Below are positions 1 through 10,361 of a stretch of 64,000 nt of DNA, piece after piece (the stretch's first letter is position 1; each line of letters opens with the position of its first letter). The notes below the pieces were generated by a model, which saw only the letters and a program-made list of their open reading frames with translations, was not told the DNA's origin and did not search any database. The DNA comes from Cepaea nemoralis (Eukaryota; Mollusca; Gastropoda; Stylommatophora; Helicidae), in NCBI GenBank assembly GCA_014155875.1, contig JACEFZ010018348.1, positions 333,001 through 397,000 on the forward strand, written 5' to 3'. The position numbers and the translations under genes are program-made.

Positions 1-182
1 ACCTTACGAAGTGCAGACTGTGATACAGATCATCAGTTATTAGAAGCAGATGTGAAAGTAAAACTCAAAAAGCTTACCCGAAGACCAAGGCCACTTCATT
101 TTGATCTCACAAAACTACCAGATGAATACAACGTAGAAGTGAAGAATCGTTTTGGGGTATTGATGTTTATGTAAGAGGAATT

Positions 183-326
183 CTTCTTCTTCTGCTTTCA
201 TCCTGAGTTTTTTTTTTTGGGAGGTGATTGCGTTGTGCCTGTTTACAGCAGAGCTGCATTCTTGCACCGTTAGGCTGACACATCTGACTTCTGCAGGCAT
301 TTGTTGACCGGGTTAACCTTCCCGGT
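183..326 (-). mobile_element. SINE-A copy, with target-site duplication
   Basis: Roughly 145-bp element. In its sense strand it starts near CCGGGAAGGTTAACCCGG and ends in a (GAA)n tail. It is inserted in the RTE-like LINE. The flanks 171-182 (gtaagaggaatt) and 327-338 (gtaggaggaatt) match in 11 of 12 bases, indicating retroposition. Confidence 0.8.
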
Positions 327-1897
327 GTAGGAGGAATTGACACCTGATGAATTAGCAGTACAGCTAGAGACATCTTTATAACTGCAGCCAAAGATTTAAT
401 TCCGACCAAGAAAAAGCAACATAAGCTATGGATTACATCAGACACATTAGGATTAATAAAACAGTGAAGTGAACTGATACAGAAAGGATGTGAATCTGAT
501 AACAGCAGGATGAAGTATAAATCTTTTAACTTGAGAAATATGAAAGAACAAGAAAGGACAAAAATCAATATATACAAGATTGCTGTAACATAATAGAACA
601 ATATCATAAGACTAAAAGAGATTATGAAATGTTCAAAGAAATGAAGTTATTGACAAGAAATGTTCAACCTCAATTAAATGTTATATCTGACAAGATGGGA
701 AATACTTTAACAGAATCTAGGAAGATGGCAGGAATACTGCAGTGGAATGTATGATATGAATGACAGTGAGGATATGAATGAGATACATGAACTAATGATA
801 GCAGAGACAGAACCTGAACCATCATTAGAGGAAATTGCATGGGAAATAAAGAACCCGAAGAATGATAAATCACCAGGATGTGATGAGATACCAGCTGAGC
901 TAATTAAAGCGGGAGGAGAAGAAAGCATACAAATCTATCATGCATGATGTAAAAAGATATGGAAATATGGTATATGGCCAAAAGATTGGAAGAGAACTAT
1001 TTTCATTCCTATACCAAAAAAAGGGCAACCTGAAATTTAAAACCAATTATAGAACTGTTGCCCTGATCAGTCATGCAAGTAAAATTCTACTAAACATCAT
1101 AATGGGAAGACTTCATAAGAAAATGAAAGAAGAAATTAATGTGGTTCAAGCTGAATTTAGACAAGGAAGAGGAACAAGAGATCACATGCGTTTAATAATA
1201 GAGAAGTGCAGAGAATTAAATGTAAACTTATTCTCATGTTTTGTGGATTATTCAAAGGCATCTGACTGTACAACATCAGAAACTTTGGGAAATCATGATG
1301 AATATGGGCTTTCCATCACATGTAATACAACTCATAAAAATGCTCTATCTTAGACTAACAAGCAGTGATTAGAATAGATGGCAAGACATCAGATTAGTTT
1401 GCATCAAGCAAGGAGCCCGTCAGGACTGTGTGCTGTCCCCCTAATTGTTTAACCTTTACACCGAAAATATGAGAATTTTAGAGATATGAATGGAGCGATG
1501 AGGAAAAATTGGAGGTGGTAGAAAATTTTGAATATCTTGGGTCATTGATTATCAACAATGGTGACACAATGAACGAAATTAAAAGACCAATATCTATTGC
1601 TATTCAAAGACTAAAACAACTGAATAAATTGTGGAGTAGGACAGATAGAACTACAAAGATTAGATTTTTAAGAGCATGCATCTTTCCCATTGCATCGTAC
1701 GTCTGTGAGATCTGGACACTTACTAAACAAGCTGAACAGTGCATAAATGCCTTTGAATATAAATGTTATAGACAAGTTCCAAGAGTATCTTGGATAAAGA
1801 AAACAACGAATGCATCCATACTTCAAGAGCTGAATATTAAAGAAGGTTGGCTGTTAAAGACGATAAAACAAAGAAAATTGAAATATTTTGGTCACTT

Positions 1898-2039
1898 ATT
1901 CTTCTTCTGCATTCATCTGGATTGTTTTTTCAGACATGATTGCATTGTGCCTGTTTACATCAGAACTGCGCTCTTGCGCTGTTAGGCCGACACATCCGAC
2001 TTCTGTGGGCATTTGTTGACCAGGTTAACATTACCGGGG
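1898..2039 (-). mobile_element. SINE-A copy, perfect 12-bp target-site duplication
   Basis: Same family as 183-326. The duplication ttttggtcactt is present at 1886-1897 and 2040-2051, and the TTC-rich end (tail of the minus-strand element) directly abuts the left copy. It interrupts the LINE at codons for KLKYFGH. Confidence 0.88.
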
Positions 2040-2416
2040 TTTTGGTCACTTGAAATGTCACGAATGTTTATAGAGAACAATAATGGAGGGGTAAATGCCT
2101 GGGAAGAGAGGAAGAGGAAGGCCAAAGAAAAGATGGGTGTAGGATGTGTCGGATGATCTCCAGATGGGTGTATCGGACGCAGGACATCTTGCCTATGATC
2201 AAAAGGTTTTCTGGAAGGTTGTTATGAGAGCGAGTTTCTGCAAAGGATATGCTACTGAATGAATGAACAGATTCATGAATTGTGGTCTAATGCAGACTTG
2301 TGACCTTTAAGATTGACTGATTCTAATCTTTGAAGCATAGGAATGTTTTACCATGTTCATTTTGACTGTAAATGTACTTCATACTATATATTTATAATTG
2401 TTCTTAATCTCTGCAG

Positions 2417-2597
2417 GAAGAAAAAGCATTCTACTGTATGTAATTCAGCCTATGGTCTTGACAAGAATGCAAGTAATTATGTGGCAAAGAGCTACATGGA
2501 AAATGTAGACAGAACAGTGTACTTTGAAGATGTCAAACTACAAATGGATGCCAAAATTTGGGGTGAGGAGTACAACAGACACAATCCACCAAAGAAG
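2417..2597 (+). CDS. EEF2K: EEF2K exon: start of the alpha-kinase catalytic domain
   Basis: This exon encodes part of the atypical alpha-kinase domain of eukaryotic elongation factor 2 kinase, the Ca2+/calmodulin-dependent cytosolic enzyme that phosphorylates eEF2 and slows translation elongation. The translation contains NYVAKSY, matching the family NYVAK motif with its ATP-binding lysine, then VYFEDVKLQM and WGEEYNRH, which are near-identical to vertebrate eEF2K. The acceptor is ctctgcag; the first exon base completes a codon begun in an exon upstream of the window. The 3' end follows the codons for PPKK, and the next intron begins GCAAGC rather than GT. The following exon continues in phase 0 with VDIF, as in human eEF2K, which supports a GC-AG intron. 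The N-terminal part (calmodulin-binding segment and first kinase lobe) is not in the window. Confidence 0.9.
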
Positions 2598-2599
2598 GC
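2598..2599 (+). other. EEF2K: GC splice donor (GC-AG intron) after the first visible EEF2K exon
   Basis: The intron after PPKK begins GCAAGC and the next exon continues with the conserved VDIF after tttacag. No GT exists nearby that preserves the frame; the next GT would include a TAG stop. AAG/GCAAG agrees with the strong 5' consensus typical of GC-AG introns. Confidence 0.75.
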
Positions 2600-2987
2600 A
2601 AGCTTCTAGTTTATTAGAATGATTCTCTGGAAAATAAATAACAATCTCATAAGATAAATAAAAGCAGTTGTAGTTAATAAATTTGAAGATGTGTAGATGT
2701 GTATTTTAGTAGTTAAAAATATAACAAAAGTGCACTTCATTAGTTTAGATGTGTAGTTGTAAATTATATTAACATTATTACATACTTCAAAACTTCTACT
2801 CACTCTCTGCTCTGATTCACTCTGCCATCAAATTCTAGACCATGAGTGACTTAATCTAGCAGATGCACAGTTTATTAGCTTATCTCTTAGATGTGAAGTG
2901 TTTTTACTTCTCTTGCATATTTACAGTGTAATTTCTGTAGATGCTCATTTATTGACATATGTGATGTTGGTTTCAATCTGTTTACAG

Positions 2988-3134
2988 GTGGACATTTTTC
3001 AGATGTATGTCCTAGAATTTCCAGACAGACCAGGCAAACCATTATTTCATTTGGAACACTTTATTGAAGGGGAATACATTAAGTACAACTCTAATTCTGG
3101 TTTTGTTGAAGAGAGTCTTCGTTTCACACCACAG
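2988..3134 (+). CDS. EEF2K: EEF2K exon: alpha-kinase domain, second part
   Basis: The exon has 49 codons in phase 0 at both ends. It starts after tttacag and ends in CAG before gtatga. The translation starts VDIFQMYVLEF and includes RPGKPLFHLEHFIEG and YIKYNSNSGFV, which are highly conserved eEF2K alpha-kinase segments around the active-site cleft. It joins directly to the previous exon (PPKK/VDIF) and to the next (FTPQ/AFSHF), reproducing the known protein order without a gap. No frameshift or stop is seen. Confidence 0.93.
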
Positions 3135-3335
3135 GTATGATTCTGATGTATTCTTTCTTTGTTGATTTGTTTCTTTATTTTAGTACGGTATAATTGTGGT
3201 AACATTAATTTATTGTCTTGTCTTGAAGGGGAAATGGTAAGAAAATGCAAAAATATAAGGTCCTGGATGGTTTGGCCAAATAAATTAATAGGAGACAGTT
3301 AAACAGGTCTCATTTTAGAGACCAATGATCACGTT

Positions 3336-3530
3336 CGTTAGTTAGTCGTAGTTGCAACCTCACAGCAACGGGTCGTCCCCATTATGCTCCGTTCCTGTGC
3401 CAGTGAATATAGCATAAAACGCTCCCCACTGCCCAATGTGAAAAGTGGAAAAGACAGGAGTCTCGACAAACAACAGCACGTGAGATGGGGAACTATCATT
3501 GTCCACATCTCATGTATAACATGATTATGA
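3336..3530 (-). repeat. T-family repeat, partial copy
   Basis: Starts on the + strand with gttagttag and continues cagcaacgggtcgtcccc, ctccgttcctgtgccagtg, aaaagtggaaaagacagg. The same text recurs at 51215-52030 and 60305-60885, and reverse-complemented at 32385-32945. The TTAG head implies a (CTAA)n 3' tail on the minus strand. Confidence 0.75.
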
Positions 3531-3574
3531 TGCCGATGTATGTCACTGTTGGCACTAACCTAATCTTGACAGAC

Positions 3575-3596
3575 ATATATATATATATATATATAT
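3575..3596. repeat. (AT)11 microsatellite
   Basis: Uninterrupted alternating AT of 22 bases. Confidence 0.95.
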
Positions 3597-3639
3597 GTAT
3601 TCCTTGTATATGACATGATCAGACATGTGTTTTGTAAAC

Positions 3640-3965
3640 ATTTTCTGATAAAGCAGAAAGTTCTTAATCGTGAATCAGAGGTGCAGGGAAAAGAGGCTGG
3701 TGTTGGATAGACCACATATTTAGAAAACCTGTTACTAGCGTTACTAGAAAGTCCTACTTCTAGAATTCACAGGACAGAAAGAAATATAAGGAGACCTAAA
3801 ACACATGGGCACGAGAATTATAGACAGATGAATTAATTTAAAAAGACATGGTAGGAACACAAGTTAGCAAAGAGTAGGAATGCTTGGCGTGATATGGTTC
3901 AGGTCTGTGCTCTGTTTGGAGTAAAAGGCAGAAGACTAATGTTACTGAAGGCTTTGTTGTATGTA
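3640..3965 (+). mobile_element. RTE-like LINE 3'-terminal remnant
   Basis: Degenerate reading resembles the LINE C-terminus (GHTFRKPVTSVT-like, then arg-rich text and SLCSVWSKRQKTN-like end). It has no intact frame and sits in the intron between EEF2K exons 2 and 3 of the window. Confidence 0.5.
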
Positions 3966-3970
3966 AGGTT

Positions 3971-4767
3971 TTAGTTATTTTATTGTGCTACATTATTTTG
4001 TAATTTAAATGTGCTTATTTACACATACATTCAAAAATGTGAATGGCAGTTTGCTTTGCACATTTGTTCCATCAGCTTCAAAATTTAATTTATCTCATCT
4101 ACAGTTCTGTTCTGCTTTACCAAATCCACTGCACCAAGTCAAAATTTATGTTCATTCACTGCCTTCAGGTTAACATTGTAGTATAAAACCATTTAAATTG
4201 GCAGAAAATGGGAAATGTAACTAAATTATATTTTTAGCACAAGCAAAAAGCATTGAGAGTGGCCAGTAACAAGAGTGGGCAACGTAAAGCTTGAATGTGG
4301 TAGAGCACACTAGTGTCTGCTCAGTTCACAAATAATAACGGTGCTAGAAAATGTTTTTATAAAAACATATTCTGCACACTTTAGTAAGCACTCAGTTCTA
4401 CCATCTTGAAGGTGATGACCAAATCACTTTGGATTATTATATCTCCATCATGTAGATTTATAAGCATACTTCTGTCATGGAGTAACTTGATTAACATCTG
4501 AGCTGCCAACAATAAACTTGGCATGTGTAGTCAGTTTACTCCACATCAATTGATCTTTGGGTGTATCATCCATTTATGCCTGTAGATGGTACTTTGTGGT
4601 GGATTGATCTAGTCGTATGCTGGTCATGTACTTCGCTGAGCCATTACACAAGCAGTCAGCTTTGGGCTGTGAAGATAAATGGAATTTTTTTTTAAAAATG
4701 TTTAATGGTTTTGCTTATGTAAAACCAGTAATTTAAGTAAAATATTTTTTTATGTGTTTCCATTTAG
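3971..4767. other. Intron sequence without a recognised feature
   Basis: AT-rich intron sequence up to the EEF2K exon at 4768. I see no exon, repeat or element signature. It includes the poly-T run at about 4686-4693 and an ordinary polypyrimidine-rich acceptor. Confidence 0.6.
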
Positions 4768-5028
4768 GCATTTAGCCATTTCACATTTGAGCGCTCTGGT
4801 CATCAGTTGATTGTAGTGGATGTACAAGGGGTTGGGGATTTGTACACAGACCCACAAATTCACACAGCTGAAGGGAAAGAGTACGGAGACGGCAATCTGG
4901 GGCCAAAAGGAATGGCCTTGTTTTTTCACTCCCATATCTGCAACTCTATCTGTGCCAGTCTTGATCTGACTCCATTTGATTTGGCCTGTTCTGAGATTGA
5001 AAACTGCAGAGAGTTCATAGAGAAGCAG
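4768..5028 (+). CDS. EEF2K: EEF2K exon: C-lobe of the alpha-kinase with zinc-binding and Gly-rich motifs
   Basis: The exon has 87 codons, acceptor tttccatttag and donor gtaaat, phase 0 at both ends. The translation begins [18 protein letters not shown] and contains [28 protein letters not shown] and SHICNSIC. These are the signature elements of alpha-kinases: the catalytic [16 protein letters not shown] stretch, the Gly-rich GDGNLG loop, and the His/Cys ligands of the structural zinc (QIH and SHxCNxxC). Every key motif is present, so the kinase looks functional. The last codons ([12 protein letters not shown]) leave the kinase domain and enter the linker. Confidence 0.96.
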
Positions 5029-5654
5029 GTAAATTTTTGTGAATGATCCAGTGCTGTTTGTGCTCCTGCTCTCAGGCTCATTGCTATCTAGTGGTATTCA
5101 CCTGTGTTCACAAATGTTTGTGAAATGCCTTATGTTTCGATGTCAAATGTTTTGTATTTTTAAAGATTGGAACATTTAAGGAGGTGATAGTAGAGGCATA
5201 ACTAAGTTTAATAGCCGAATTAAATTAAAGAAATGATGCCTGTTAAACATTTATCATTAATATTACTTTTAAATTTCAAATGTTAACAAAACTAACAGTG
5301 ACTCTTCCACAAATTGTGCCCAGGGCATATCAGATATCTCCCAGACCTTGGTTATGCCACTGGTTGGTGATCAAGCCTCATGTGTATGTATGTGCATAGG
5401 TTTTAGAAAATGAAGCATGTTTTAGACTGTGGCATTGGCTATATTCAGCTATCTGAGATTTGAACACATCAGCTAGAGACATGGAGCTTAAGGAACATAA
5501 TACAAAGTAAAGTAAATGACCATTTTATGCATCTTGAGGTGAATTGGGCTTATGGTGATAGTCCTATTTTTTAAAATAGATACATCAGCATTCTGGCCGC
5601 CTTTGCTTCCTATGATATTTCTGATACCCATTTAGTTAGAGATTGCAATAAATA
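5029..5654. other. Intron sequence without a recognised feature
   Basis: About 600 bp of AT-rich intron after the kinase exon. Nothing recognised. Confidence 0.5.
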
Positions 5655-7200
5655 CAGAATTGCATAATTCAGGAGGTATATCTCCAGTATCATATATTGT
5701 GTTCAATAGTCTGGTGACTTGATCTATTCCATATTCTTCTAAAGCATTAATCATTTCTGTTGTGATGTTGTCTGAACCGGGGTCTTGCCAATTTTCATAT
5801 GGTTAAAGAACATTCTGAACCTCCATCTTCAAAATTGATGGTCCTTCATTATTATTTTGAATATCATACTGTTCTTCTCTGTTATCATCATAAAGGTTTT
5901 TCACATAATCTGACCATACATGTAAAATCTGATCTTTATCCATTTTAAAAATGTTTCCATCTTTTTTTAGGCAGCCTGCTGACATGCATTTTCTTTTATT
6001 AGTAAGCTCCTGAGTTCTATTGAGCATTAATTTGGTATTTTTACTGTTGTGCTATTTTTCAAATTCTAGGCAATTTTTCTCAAGCCATGCTTCTTTTGCT
6101 CCTCACGTAATGTTCTGACTTTTCTGTGAATTTCTTCATATTTGGCAGGATTATTTTTGTTGTGTCTTGTTTCCATTAGTTGTAAAATTTCTTCAGTCAT
6201 TCATTTCTTACGACCCCCCACTCTTTAATTTTGGAATAGTTGTTTCTGCAGCCAAACTGATTGAATTCTTCAACATTTCCCATTGATCATCCATATCTTG
6301 AAATAGGATCTCTAGATCAGACAGTATATCAAATCTGTTCTTTACTTCTATGTTAAAATTGTCTTGTATTACCTTGTCATTTTTCAATGTACACAGATCA
6401 TATTTAGTGTTTCCTGGTGAATACTTGACTTTCTTTAACTTTACCCTCAATGTTCCTGTAATCAATCTGTGATCACTGTAACAGTCAGCATTGGGAACTG
6501 TTTTTGCGATTGTTAACGCATTTCTAAACCTTCTGCTAATCAGGATGTAATCAATCTGGTTTCTAATTCTGCTATCAGGACTCCTCCATGTCCATAATCT
6601 TCTAGGATGTTGTTTAAACCATGTGTTTCCTACAATCATTTCCTGCTCTTTTGCCCATTCTATAAGTCTGTATCTTTCGTTTCGCTCTCCCAAACCATGG
6701 TTGCTTACTGTGCATCCATCACCTTGATTTCACACTTTTGCAGTAAAGTCACCCATTATGATATTTATTTCTGAATTTTTACATTTCTTCAAAGCAGGCT
6801 CTATGTCATTAAAAAATTTCTCTATACTATCTTCACTGCATTCTCCTATTGTGGCATATATTTGAATGATGTTTATGTTAAAAGGTCTGCCGATTAATTT
6901 TACCAATAGAATCCTGACTGATACAGCCCAATATCCTTGAACAGATTTTGACGTTTTCCAATCCAAGATAATTGCTACACCTCTTTGCCGTTCTCCCCCA
7001 GAATAAATAATCTTACAATCTTCTCCTGCCATAATCCCTGCCCCTTTCCATCTCGTCTCGCACATTCTTAATAATTAATCTTCTCTCTTTCCAATCTTGT
7101 TTGGTATCTAATGTTCTGTCGCCGCTTAACGTTCGAACATTCCATAATTTCACTGTCCCTGTCCTTTTCTTGTGTTGATCTGCAATTAGGCAAATCATGA
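5655..7200 (-). mobile_element. RTE-like LINE fragment (endonuclease domain), decayed
   Basis: On the minus strand from about 7200 down, the endonuclease starts with KLWNVRTLSGDRTL, then CETRWKGAG, KIIYSGGERQRGVAI, IQIYATIGECSEDS and NIIMGDFTAKV. Further on come DSRIRNQIDYILISRR, NADCYSDHRLITGTL and KNRFDIL. These are the EEP endonuclease motifs (N, E, GDF, DYI and SDH) of RTE-type LINEs. Stops and frameshifts separate three open segments (7013-7198, 6730-7065, 6208-6693). The RT is absent after a degraded GxDxITTE-like block near 5770. A nonfunctional insertion in an EEF2K intron. Confidence 0.85.
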
Positions 7201-7338
7201 TAAACTAGGCATCTTTAAAGAAGTTAGTTTGCCGTTGCTTTCCTTCTTGGCAGTGACCATACTGGCCGGGTGACCGTAGCCATTTAGATATAGAAAACTG
7301 TTAAAAAGCTGCTTCATTAAGAATATATTTAATTTCAG

Positions 7339-7617
7339 AAATTCTCTTCGGTAACTCAGTTGAGAGGAAGTGATGACTCTTGCATCTCTGCATCACCTAT
7401 GGATACCTTTGACCTGACTGAAATCCTGGGTCGACACCTCTCATCAGAATCCGCCACTTCTGCTGATGATGACTCCTCTGTTAACAATGGAGATGATGAT
7501 TCCTCACCCAATACCCCTACTAGTGAAGATGAACCTATGTCCTTGGACAGTCCATTAAGTCACCTACGGGCTAGAATTCGATGGCAGAGTGAATCAGAGC
7601 AGGACTCCATGACAACA
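7339..7617 (+). CDS. EEF2K: EEF2K exon: acidic, Ser/Thr-rich regulatory loop
   Basis: The exon has 93 codons, acceptor tttcag and donor gtgagt, phase 0. The translation begins KFSSVTQLRGSDDS and is rich in Ser, Asp and Pro, with several Ser/Thr-Pro sites (SPNTPTSEDEP, LDSPLSH). It lies where eEF2K has its long disordered regulatory loop between the kinase domain and the C-terminal helical repeats. In vertebrates that loop carries the main activating autophosphorylation site and inhibitory sites of other kinases. The TQLRGS stretch could correspond to the autophosphorylation region, but that is inference. The sequence is poorly conserved, so identification rests on splice sites, phase, composition and position. 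Confidence 0.82.
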
Positions 7618-7734
7618 GTGAGTATCAGTTTTGAAGTATGTAATGATGTTGACATCATTTAAGTGTGAGACAATTTGGAATTGTTCTGTTTTTTAAACTG
7701 CTGGTGATCAGCTGTGTATAGGTATTAAAGCTTA

Positions 7735-8118
7735 GTTTAGTATTAGTTTAGTTGACGGATTAACATCACTGCACACGGGTGTAACCCATAAGTGCTCCGT
7801 TCTCCTCCTAACTCAAACCTGAGTCTGGAGAAACTCAGCTCAGTGCATGAACTCCGTAGCACCGGCGAGGATCCAGAAATACTTTGGGTAGATTCTTAAC
7901 TCAAAATTGTGCCCGGGCAGCGCCGTTAGTCTACTCTTTTTCGATTTCCAACTGCCAAGGGATTTTTTACGTGCACAACAATACACGCGGGTGTCCGATC
8001 TCACTACCCAGAGACCAGTGGAAATGTTATTACTAGAAGTCCACGTGAAAAAATCCCAGTCCTCACTGGGGCTTGAACCCTGGATCTCCAGTGCTCGAGG
8101 CGGTCACCATACCTTGAG
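7735..8118 (-). mobile_element. tRNA-derived SINE (E family)
   Basis: In the minus sense the element begins next to an AC/GT run with a tRNA-like head. It includes GGTATGGTGACCGCC (A-box-like) and GGGTTCAAGCCCC (B-box consensus, about 8071-8083). It ends in a TTAG/TTTAG-containing region at 7735. Related copies occur at 46995-47180 and 57885-57945 (shared text cacacgggtgtaacccataag). The head fits a Pol III promoter of tRNA origin. Confidence 0.75.
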
Positions 8119-8163
8119 GCACACACACACACACACACACCCCCCCCCCCCCCCCCCCCCCCC
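8119..8163. repeat. (AC)n followed by a poly-C tract
   Basis: About 20 bp of AC dinucleotide, then an uninterrupted run of C to 8163. Length may be unreliable in the assembly. Confidence 0.9.
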
Positions 8164-8269
8164 GAGGTATTAAAGCAAGTCTCATCAGTACTGTATTTTT
8201 GGCAGACATGCTACCAGTGTCAAACAAGGATGCTTACTGCAACTAATGAATCATAACAGAGATGAAATG

Positions 8270-8930
8270 CCTTAAAAGAGCTGTGGTAATAACTGTGAGA
8301 GATGGAATTAGGAATGAGAAAATTAGAGAATGGCAGGTCTGAAACCAGCCATGCCGGGATGGTTAACCCAGTCAACAAATGCCCGCAGAAGTCGGATGTG
8401 TCTGCCTAACGGCGCAAGAACGCAGCTTTGCTGTAAACAGGTACAACGCAATCACATAAAAAAAAAAAAAAAACTCTGGATGAACGCAGAAGAAGAAGAA
8501 GAAACCAGCCATGCATTTCATCAAAGAACAGTAGATTAAATGGTTTGGCCACCTCTCAAGAATGCCCTGGTACCATCTGCCACATTGAAGAAATATATAT
8601 AATGGATACAAAGCAAGATGAAGATCGGGTAAAAGATGGAGTAATGGTATTCAGAACAACCTTAGAGAAATTAGTAACAACTTAAGGGTGCAGTCACTTG
8701 TGAAGCAACCAGGACTGCAAGAGCTGTGAAGAAAAGACTGGACAGAAAAACCACTGCAGGAGATCCTCCTCCTGGAAAGTCAAGCATTCTTTGCCCACAT
8801 TGTCAAAGAACATTTCGAGCCAAAATAGGCCTTATCAGCCATCTTAGAACTCACGGCTCCATACTATCAACCCCACTGGATGAAATGAATGGTCATCAGA
8901 TGGACAAACAACAACCAACTTAACAAAGAG
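8270..8930 (+). mobile_element. LINE C-terminal remnant with a C2H2 finger, split by SINE-A
   Basis: Degenerate text after the SINE reads RTVD*MVWPPLKNALV-like in mixed frames, the WFGHL..MP block of RTE-type LINEs. The segment 8726-8920 encodes KRLDRKTTAGDPP, CPHCQRTFRAKIGLIS and HLRTH, the C2H2-like finger commonly found at the end of such LINE ORFs. This explains an otherwise attractive zinc-finger ORF. A SINE-A copy lies inside (8355-8500). Confidence 0.65.
8355..8500 (+). mobile_element. SINE-A copy with perfect 14-bp target-site duplication
   Basis: The duplication gaaaccagccatgc is at 8341-8354 and 8501-8514. The body reads cgggatggttaacccagtc, then gcccgcagaagtcggatg, a poly-A stretch, and ends tgaacgcagaagaagaagaa. 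This copy fixes the orientation: 5' end at CCGGGA, 3' end the (GAA)n tail. Confidence 0.9.
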
Positions 8931-10238
8931 CATTAGAAAGAGTGCATACAGGATCTGTACATCTCCCCCGAACACTTCAATGAGGTAAATGGAAGCAAAG
9001 AAGACGATCAGAATAACAAGTGTTTGACTGATCCTGCTTTTATTTATTCTTTAGGATTGAATCCATAACTTATATTTATTGTCATTTGGTAGATTTAGAA
9101 TATCACGGATCAAGAAGATGATAAAATACTTTTATCAGATCTACATAACAGTTTTAAACAGCATTATGTCACAGAAACTGAAGTTCTTTGGCCACTAGAA
9201 ATATCAGACTGGTTTAACAAGAATAGCATTGGAAAGCGTATTTCCTGAAAGATGAAGTAGGAGTCAGACAACATGGCAGGTGACACAGGTCATCATTGAC
9301 TGGGCATGAAAATCCGTGAGACAGAGGAATTGGTGGGGGATTGAGAGACTTTCCAGCATGTGGTGACGAGAGCGATATGTTTTGAAAGTCTTGTTACATG
9401 AGTTATGATCCTCCAGCTTTTCCAGCAGGCAACGATGAGAGCATTGTTCTACAAAGGACTTGCTACATGAAAATGAGTTCTGATCCTGCTGAAAGTTAGT
9501 CAGCCAGTCATTATAATTCACTAAATTTGTGTGGAATCAATAGATGAATTAACATGTGCTTGTGTAGTCGCAGGTTGTCAGAGGAGAGTGATTTTTATTA
9601 AATCTGTCATTATTGTGTAATCTAGCTGTTGTATATCTCATTCTGACATGCTTACATGAGTTATGGACATTAGGTAGACAAACAAGAAAACCTCTCAAGA
9701 TTACAGAAGTACCAGATTTACGGAAAGTTGCAATGACAAGGCTAACTAGCATCAATAAAGATATCGTAAAAGGCATCAAGGTGCCAAGGAAATGTTGTGT
9801 AGACAAGGAAAAAGTCAGTTTTATTTGGATATTATGATAAAACAAGTGACAAAATTACCTGGAGGGGAAGCATGGAATAATAGACAAAAGAATTTATTGT
9901 GGAAAGTTGCCTATTGTGAATTGATGAACACTTCTAGAATCCATGAGTTGTAGTAAGACATGAAACTGATCTCCAGTCTAGATTTGTTGTCAAGACACTT
10001 ATGGACAGTGAGGAAGGTAACAATTTTTTTTTTAGCTCAGGATCTGAGCAGATCAAACTGGGTATCATTGTTGTATCTCTTTTTGTCACTTTTGCAGAAT
10101 GTAATGAAAAATGTGTTATTTTGATGCACTGTTTGCTATGTCAGCTTTTAATGTTTAGATCTCTGCAAACATGGGAAGCGGTTGACACCAGGCTGTACAT
10201 TTGTATGAGTGTTTATTATTATAAAATATTCTTTGAAG
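8931..10238. other. Intron sequence, possible LINE debris, no gene recognised
   Basis: Text near 9160-9200 (KLKFFGH-like) suggests more LINE debris. The open stretch 9613-9837 has no recognisable domain and lacks splice context, so I do not call it a gene. Confidence 0.4.
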
Positions 10239-10361
10239 GATGAAGAGAACAAAGCATTCTCCAGGGCTCAGGCTGGTAGAGCCCGTCCATCAAGTGTCCT
10301 TCATGAGTTGGATTTGAGGAAACTGTCTGATCTCAAGATAGGACAATCAGTCCTGGGTCAG
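10239..10361 (+). CDS. EEF2K: EEF2K exon: end of the regulatory loop
   Basis: The exon has 41 codons, phase 0, with a weak acceptor (ctttgaag) and a strong donor (gtaagt). The translation starts DEENKAFSRAQAGRPSSV and ends in LSDLKIGQSVLGQ, which matches the conserved helix just before the Sel1-like repeats of eEF2K (human ends GKSILGK). It continues directly into the next exon (IHHEMAKYHE). Between this exon and the previous one the human protein is longer, so a further small exon in the 2.6-kb intron cannot be excluded, although the phases agree as they stand. Confidence 0.85.

Larger units (their letters stand above)
1..2270 (+). mobile_element. RTE-like LINE remnant (end of endonuclease, RT, 3' end)
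   Basis: Decayed non-LTR retrotransposon in which frameshifts separate recognisable pieces. Bases 1-180 read like the end of the endonuclease (CDTDHQLLEADVKVKLKK). Bases 747-1350 carry the pre-RT and RT blocks (NDKSPGCDEIPAELIKAG, YRTVALISHASKILL, QAEFRQGRGTRDHM). Bases 1509-1900 carry the region after the RT (FEYLGSLI, RACIFPIASYVCEIWTL). The 3' end near 2220-2260 encodes a CKGYA-type terminus followed by tgaatgaatgaac. Two SINE-A copies interrupt it, at 183-326 and 1898-2039. This organisation is typical of RTE-clade LINEs in invertebrates. It lies upstream of the first visible EEF2K exon, presumably in an intron. Confidence 0.8.

Noticed and set aside
8726..8923. C2H2 zinc-finger gene
   Set aside because: The finger (CPHCQRTFRAKIGLIS) is the known C-terminal finger of RTE-type LINE ORFs and follows LINE text; no splice sites or intact gene structure.
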